This document shows positions 6,393-9,787 of a stretch of DNA of 9,787 bases, piece after piece. The stretch comes from Bacteroidetes bacterium QS_8_68_15 (GTDB lineage Bacteria > Bacteroidota > Rhodothermia > Rhodothermales > Salinibacteraceae). Within the stretch, counting starts at the first letter, position 1; each line of letters begins with the position of its first letter. The stretch covers positions 1-9,787 of the forward strand of contig PXTR01000022.1 of the NCBI GenBank assembly GCA_003023245.1, read 5' to 3'. Under the pieces are notes generated by a model that saw only the letters and a program-made list of their open reading frames with translations, was not told where the DNA came from and did no database searches. The translations under genes and the position numbers were made by a program.

Positions 6393-7427
6393 GTGAGCGC
6401 TTCCTCCCCAGACGATTCGTCCGTTCCGCCCTTTCGCCCCGACGAGCCGGAGCACACGCCGGACGCGCCCGCGTCGCCTTCCGCTGCCGAAGACGATTCC
6501 CGTGACGGCGCTGCGGAGGCGCGCGAGGTTCCGCGCGCTTCGGAAAACCGGTACGGCCTGCCGCCCGCCTTACAGGAGGACCTGGGGGAGGAGATCGTCG
6601 GCGACATCTTCGACACGAACGAAATTTTCACCCGCATCGCTGCCAATGCCAACCGCGAGTTCGGACGGTCGACGCAGCTGCTGTTCTGGAGTGGGCTGGC
6701 GGCGGGGCTGACGATCAGCCTGTCGTTTCTGGGAATGGCCGCGACGGAGGGCATGGTGTCGGGCCCGAGCGTGAAGCTTATCTCGGCGCTGTTTTACCCG
6801 CTGGGGTTCATCTTCATCGTGCTGGGGCGCTACCAGCTCTTTACCGAAAACACGCTCACGCCCGTCACGCTGGTGTTGACGCGGCGCGCCTCGATCCCGC
6901 GCCTGCTGCGCATCTGGGGCCTGGTGCTGTTTGCTAACGTGCTGGGGACGGCGTTCGCAGGCTTCTACTTTTCGCAGACGAGCATCTTGGAAGGGGAAGC
7001 GGCCGCGGCGGCGACCGACATCGGCACGCACGCTCTGGAGATGGGGTGGTGGACGCTCTTTTTCAAGGGCACCATCGCCGGGTGGCTCGTCGCCGGCATG
7101 GTGTGGCTCAACCACGCCGCCCGCACCGCTACGGCCCGCATTTTTATCGCCTTCGCGCTGATGTACGCCGTCGCCGCGGCCGACCTGGCACACTGCATCG
7201 TCGGTTCGGTGGAAGTCTTCTACATCGTTTTCGAAGGCGAGGCGACCGTGCTGGCGTACCTCGGCCGCTTCCTCGCCCCCGCCGCGCTGGGCAACACCGT
7301 CGGCGGCGTGTTTCTCGTGGCGCTGCTGAACTACGCGCAGACCGAGCGCGAGGTGCACGCCGAACGCACGGCTCTCTCCTGGCGCGAGTGGCTGCTGGGC
7401 ACGGCCCCGCACGAACCGGCCGCCTGA
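6393..7427 (+). CDS. formate/nitrite transporter (FNT) family channel, YfdC-like, 344 aa
   Basis: FNT proteins are pentameric inner-membrane channels for small monovalent anions such as formate, nitrite or hydrosulfide. Six membrane segments are visible at about residues 93-117, 126-146, 170-192, 219-240, 248-280 and 292-314. The loop after segment two carries LFTENTLTPV, matching the family's conserved LFTxN region. Segment five carries AHCIVGSVEVF, where the family has its central pore histidine (His267 here). The sequence around this His resembles the YfdC branch more than FocA or NirC, so the substrate cannot be assigned. An unusual feature is a cytoplasmic N-terminal extension of about 75-90 residues, rich in Pro, Ala, Asp and Glu, before the first segment. 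The start is GTG at 6393, preceded by a pyrimidine-rich tract (about 6353-6392) and no Shine-Dalgarno sequence. Confidence 0.92.
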   Translation: MSASSPDDSSVPPFRPDEPEHTPDAPASPSAAEDDSRDGAAEAREVPRASENRYGLPPALQEDLGEEIVGDIFDTNEIFTRIAANANREFGRSTQLLFWSGLAAGLTISLSFLGMAATEGMVSGPSVKLISALFYPLGFIFIVLGRYQLFTENTLTPVTLVLTRRASIPRLLRIWGLVLFANVLGTAFAGFYFSQTSILEGEAAAAATDIGTHALEMGWWTLFFKGTIAGWLVAGMVWLNHAARTATARIFIAFALMYAVAAADLAHCIVGSVEVFYIVFEGEATVLAYLGRFLAPAALGNTVGGVFLVALLNYAQTEREVHAERTALSWREWLLGTAPHEPAA

Positions 7428-7429
7428 GG

Positions 7430-7474
7430 ACGGTGGACCAGGAAAATAGCGGTCTTGCAGAAGAGTCCAGCCGT
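7430..7474. terminator. possible bidirectional hairpin between convergent genes
   Basis: The 51-base gap between the FNT gene and the convergent DUF4097 gene holds an imperfect stem, ACGGTGGAC (7430-7438) with GTCCAGCCGT (7465-7474, one bulged base). Inside it is a small hairpin TCTT-GCAG-AAGA (7453-7464). A structure serving both strands would fit the position, but there is no T-tract, so termination is only a guess. CGGTGGA (7431-7437) also resembles the inverted heptad word at 4998-5004. Confidence 0.25.
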
Positions 7475-7478
7475 TGTC

Positions 7479-8603
7479 TTACCGCCGCCGTCGGGTCGTG
7501 TCCGCATTCGGCGAAGGAGCCTCCGACCCTGACGACGGAGCAGCGCTCGTATCGGTAGTCTCCCCGCTCGTGTCGCGTCCCGAGCCGTCCTGTTCGGGCG
7601 CGCGCAGCAGGCGCGGTGGCTCGTCGGTGTAGGGCGCCTGTTGCTGCTGCGAAGGACGGTTCGTGCCGGAGGGCAGCGGCCCCGGCCGGCCGGCGGAGTC
7701 GCGGGCCGTCGTGTCGCGCTGCGCCGCACGGGTCGTGTCGCCCGCGGCACTTCCCCCCACGTCGGGCAGGCGGCGCACGGTGCCCCGGCGCAACGCGATG
7801 TCGCCGTTTTTGGTGCGCAGCCGCACCGGGGCCGCCCCGTCGCCGAGCGTGCCCTCGAAGCGCGCCCCGGCGCCGCTCGACTCGAGGTCGCGTTCCGAGA
7901 AGTTGAGTTGCCCCGTGTCGATGTCGCCCGCCTCGGTGCGCGCCTCCACGTCGGCGGAGGCGGAGTCCGGAAGCGTGAGCCGCAGGTCGCCGTTGGCCGT
8001 GCGCAGCCGCACCTCCGCCTCGGAGGGCAGGTGCAGCAGGCCCGCCTCCACCGAGCCGTTGCGCGTCTCGGCCCGCACCGCGCGCGCTGCCCCGCCGATG
8101 CGGATGTCGCCGTTTTCGTCATTGACGTCGAGCGGCCCGCGCAGCCCCGAGAGCGCCGCGTCGCTATTGCGCAGATGCACCCGCAGGCGCGTGTCCCGCG
8201 GCGCAGTCCCACGCACCCTCACCTTCGTCCGGCTCGGGGCGCTGGAGGTCAACTGGTAGGCGAATTCCTCCCCGCCGCCGCGCTCCTCGATGCGGATGCC
8301 GCTGAGGAGGCGGCGCGCCTCACTGCGGCTGCCCGCCTGGGCGTGCTTGCGGAACGTCAGCTCCGCTTCGGGGCCGGTGGTGTCCCGGAGCGTGACGTCG
8401 CCGCGATAGCTGTCGAAGACCAGCGTGCGCTGCCCCGGCGTCACGCCGCGTTGCACCCGGCGCGTCACCTCCACCTGCGACCCGCCGCCCTCCTCCGCGC
8501 CGCCACCGCCGAGACGGTTGCAGCCGGTGACGGCAAACGCCCCGGCGGAAGCGACGACGGCGGCTACGACGAAGAGCCGGGCAAGTGGGTGACGAGTAGA
8601 CAT
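7479..8603 (-). CDS. DUF4097-type beta-repeat lipoprotein, 374 aa
   Basis: A lipoprotein signal ends in VTGC (Cys28), followed by a Gly/Glu linker. Residues about 60-275 contain strand repeats of the DUF4097 (putative adhesin) type, with recurring turn-strand motifs: YRGDVTL (66), NGDIRI (164), NGSVEA (182), NGDLRL (204), AGDIDT (225) and NGDIAL (266). The spacing is near 20 residues, as expected for rungs of a beta-helix-like fold. From about 280 to the end the protein is Ser/Thr/Pro/Gln-rich and probably disordered. It carries recurring Asp-Thr-Thr/Ser triplets (289, 297, 344, 351, 368) and ends in four Arg. It should be anchored in the envelope; function is unknown, and DUF4097 genes in other bacteria often sit with sigma or anti-sigma genes, which are not seen here. 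The ATG at 8603 gives a compact signal peptide. It lies 101 bases downstream of ftsX on the same strand. Confidence 0.87.
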   Translation of the reverse strand: MSTRHPLARLFVVAAVVASAGAFAVTGCNRLGGGGAEEGGGSQVEVTRRVQRGVTPGQRTLVFDSYRGDVTLRDTTGPEAELTFRKHAQAGSRSEARRLLSGIRIEERGGGEEFAYQLTSSAPSRTKVRVRGTAPRDTRLRVHLRNSDAALSGLRGPLDVNDENGDIRIGGAARAVRAETRNGSVEAGLLHLPSEAEVRLRTANGDLRLTLPDSASADVEARTEAGDIDTGQLNFSERDLESSGAGARFEGTLGDGAAPVRLRTKNGDIALRRGTVRRLPDVGGSAAGDTTRAAQRDTTARDSAGRPGPLPSGTNRPSQQQQAPYTDEPPRLLRAPEQDGSGRDTSGETTDTSAAPSSGSEAPSPNADTTRRRR

Positions 8604-8675
8604 GATGAAGCGCGTATGAGAGTGCAGGAGTACGGAAGTGCGGGGGTGATTTTCCCGCCGGCGACCAGAGAAACG

Positions 8676-8703
8676 TTCAACCTTACACTTTCAACCTTCA
8701 CCC
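8676..8703. repeat. heptanucleotide tandem repeat, TTCAACC family
   Basis: Four units in an exact 7-base frame fill 8676-8682, 8683-8689, 8690-8696 and 8697-8703. The first and third are identical (TTCAACC), the second is TTACACT and the fourth TTCACCC. The array ends one base before the ftsX stop codon (8705-8707), inside the 101-base gap between ftsX and the DUF4097 gene. Confidence 0.65.
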
Positions 8704-8704
8704 C

Positions 8705-9580
8705 TCAGTGCACCGCCACGTTCTTGATGAAGCGGCGCACGGCGAAGAACGAGCCGATCCATCCCAGCAGCACGCCGCCCACCAGCAGCACGCCGATGGC
8801 CGGCCACAGCCCGCCGACCGCTCCGATACCCGGCACGTAGCTGGCGGCCAGGCGGTAGAGCCCCCACAGCACGGCGCTCGCCATCACCCCGGCGATCAGG
8901 CCCTGAAGCATGCCTTCGATGACGAAGGGTCGCCGGATGAACCGGTCGGTCGCGCCGACGAGCTTCATGGTGCGAATGAGGAGGCGCCGCGCGTAGACGG
9001 TCAGCCGAATGGTGTTAGCGACCAGGAAGATTGACGCCAGCACCACCAGTGCGCCCAGCGAGACGCCCCCCCACGTGATGAGCCGCAGGTTTTGCTGCAC
9101 GCGCGCAAAGAGCGGCTGGTTGAAGACGATTTCGTCGACACGCGCCCACGTCTCGACCTCGCTGATGAGGGTGTTCAGGCTGTCGGAGGAGGCGTAGGTC
9201 GGCGCCACGCGTACCTCCACGGAGGCGGGCAGAAACGGCTCGTCGTAGTACATCTCCGCCCCTTCCCCGAAGGCGCGCCGGAAGCGCTTCTGCGCCTCCT
9301 CAGGCGAGACGTACTCCACCTCGTCGACCCCGGGCAGCAGCCGCGCGCGCTCCATGATGCGCTGCGCGTCGTCGGCGGCGGCCTGCTCGTCGAGCATTAC
9401 GTTGAGCTGGCCCACACGCTGGCGCAGCCACCCGCTGACCTGCTGCGCCTGATAGCCCACCACCACGAAGAGGCCCACCAGTACCAGCGCCACCGTCATC
9501 GCGCTCGTCGCGGCGATAGCGGCAAACTTGGCGCGCCAGAAGCCGGCCAAACCTTCGCGGATGCTGTAGGCGAGCGCCAT
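8705..9580 (-). CDS. ftsX: cell division protein FtsX, 291 aa
   Basis: FtsX is the membrane partner of the ATPase FtsE. The complex sits at the division septum and controls peptidoglycan hydrolases through the FtsX extracellular domain. The sequence shows the family layout: cytoplasmic N-terminus, first membrane segment (about 21-43), an extracellular domain (44-168) with the LPGVDEVEYVSPEEA region at 82-96, then three membrane segments at about 169-190, 218-243 and 258-280. The loop after the second segment, NTIRLTVYARRLLIRTMKLV with GATDRFIRRPFVIEG (189-223), is the conserved FtsX signature. The length is typical. The ATG at 9580 gives a normal N-terminus; no Shine-Dalgarno is visible. ftsE is not adjacent in this window, as is common in Bacteroidota. 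Confidence 0.96.
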   Translation of the reverse strand: MALAYSIREGLAGFWRAKFAAIAATSAMTVALVLVGLFVVVGYQAQQVSGWLRQRVGQLNVMLDEQAAADDAQRIMERARLLPGVDEVEYVSPEEAQKRFRRAFGEGAEMYYDEPFLPASVEVRVAPTYASSDSLNTLISEVETWARVDEIVFNQPLFARVQQNLRLITWGGVSLGALVVLASIFLVANTIRLTVYARRLLIRTMKLVGATDRFIRRPFVIEGMLQGLIAGVMASAVLWGLYRLAASYVPGIGAVGGLWPAIGVLLVGGVLLGWIGSFFAVRRFIKNVAVH

Positions 9581-9660
9581 GGCGGGTTGCGTGCGGCGAT
9601 TCGGGAAAGCGGCGCTTTGGGAAAGGTAAGCGTTCGCGCTTCGGAAATGCGAGGGGGCGG

Positions 9661-9702
9661 TTGGCTTTCAGCGGTCAGCTTTCAGCTGTCAGTTGACAGA
9701 TA
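9661..9702. repeat. heptanucleotide tandem repeat, TCAGCNN family, second locus
   Basis: Six 7-base units run in register. The clearest are TCAGCGG (9668-9674) and TCAGCTT (9675-9681), followed by a TCAGCTG unit (9682-9688) and a TCAGTTG unit (9689-9695); the flanking units at 9661-9667 and 9696-9702 are more diverged. It shares its word with the array at 5421-5448. It lies about 80 bases upstream of ftsX and outside any supported gene. Confidence 0.7.
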
Positions 9703-9733
9703 ACAAGCGTTGGCTTTTTAGCAAGTTGCCTCG

Positions 9734-9763
9734 TTTATTTATGCCGCACGTTTCCTATATTTT
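9734..9763 (+). promoter_or_regulatory. possible Bacteroidota-type promoter at the right edge
   Basis: The last 80 bases are AT-rich against a GC-rich background. TTTA (9734-9737) and TATATTTT (9756-9763), 18 bases apart, resemble the Bacteroidota -33 TTTG and -7 TAnnTTTG elements, with one mismatch in each. It would drive a plus-strand gene beyond the window; an ATG at 9782-9784 is the first candidate start but cannot be judged from two codons. Confidence 0.3.
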
Positions 9764-9787
9764 CTTTGGCTCCGCTCGCTCATGCAA

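Noticed and set aside
5901..6455. Continuation of the minus-strand PepSY frame to 6455
   Set aside because: This part overlaps the better-supported plus-strand gene at 6021-6341 and the start of the FNT gene, and its sequence does not resemble PepSY proteins.
7641..8840. 399-codon plus-strand open frame across the DUF4097 gene
   Set aside because: It crosses the DUF4097 gene, the intergenic repeat and the end of ftsX, and lacks protein-like features.
5421..9702. Heptad arrays as CRISPR repeats
   Set aside because: Units are 7 bases, directly adjacent, with no 25-40 base repeat, no unique spacers and no cas genes.

Overview
This window looks like ordinary chromosome from a high-GC bacterium, most plausibly a halophilic or thermophilic member of the Bacteroidota in the Rhodothermia/Salinibacter group. 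That placement is an inference from several signs: high GC with strong third-position GC, acidic proteins, almost no Shine-Dalgarno sequences, Bacteroidota-type lipoproteins (TlpA-like thioredoxin, DUF4097, a PLDc_N protein with a lipobox) and an ftsX with no ftsE beside it. No rRNA or other phylogenetic marker is present to confirm it.

Layout from left to right. Bases 1-300 hold a possible relic promoter but no recognisable gene. Bases 296-747 hold a decayed toxin-antitoxin pair: the C-terminal half of a PIN-domain toxin with an in-frame stop, overlapping by ATGA an intact ribbon-helix-helix antitoxin. Next, on the minus strand, come the DNA-repair ATPase gene radA (853-2280) and, just upstream of it, an unknown 139-residue protein (2326-2745). 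A divergent intergenic region leads to a large plus-strand lipoprotein that joins a TPR-rich region to a TlpA-like thioredoxin domain (2948-4909). On the minus strand follow a small PLDc_N membrane protein (5042-5317) and a truncated, frameshifted PepSY-TM pseudogene (5502 to about 5900). A small acidic protein (6021-6341) and a formate/nitrite-family transporter (6393-7427) lie in tandem on the plus strand. The window closes with two minus-strand genes, a DUF4097-type lipoprotein (7479-8603) and the cell-division protein FtsX (8705-9580), and an AT-rich right edge that may carry a promoter for a gene beyond the window.

The genes do not form one pathway. They are housekeeping functions (RadA, FtsX), envelope proteins (TlpA-like lipoprotein, PLDc_N, DUF4097, FNT channel) and two decaying loci. 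I see no CRISPR array, phage, transposon, defence island or biosynthetic cluster.

The most interesting signal lies between the genes. At least four gaps (2291-2311, 4991-5018, 5421-5448, 8676-8703) and the ftsX upstream region (9661-9702) contain short degenerate tandem repeats with an exact 7-base period and different consensus words. Two gaps about 4.2 kb apart share the word TCAGCNN. These are the main structure in the window that genes do not explain.
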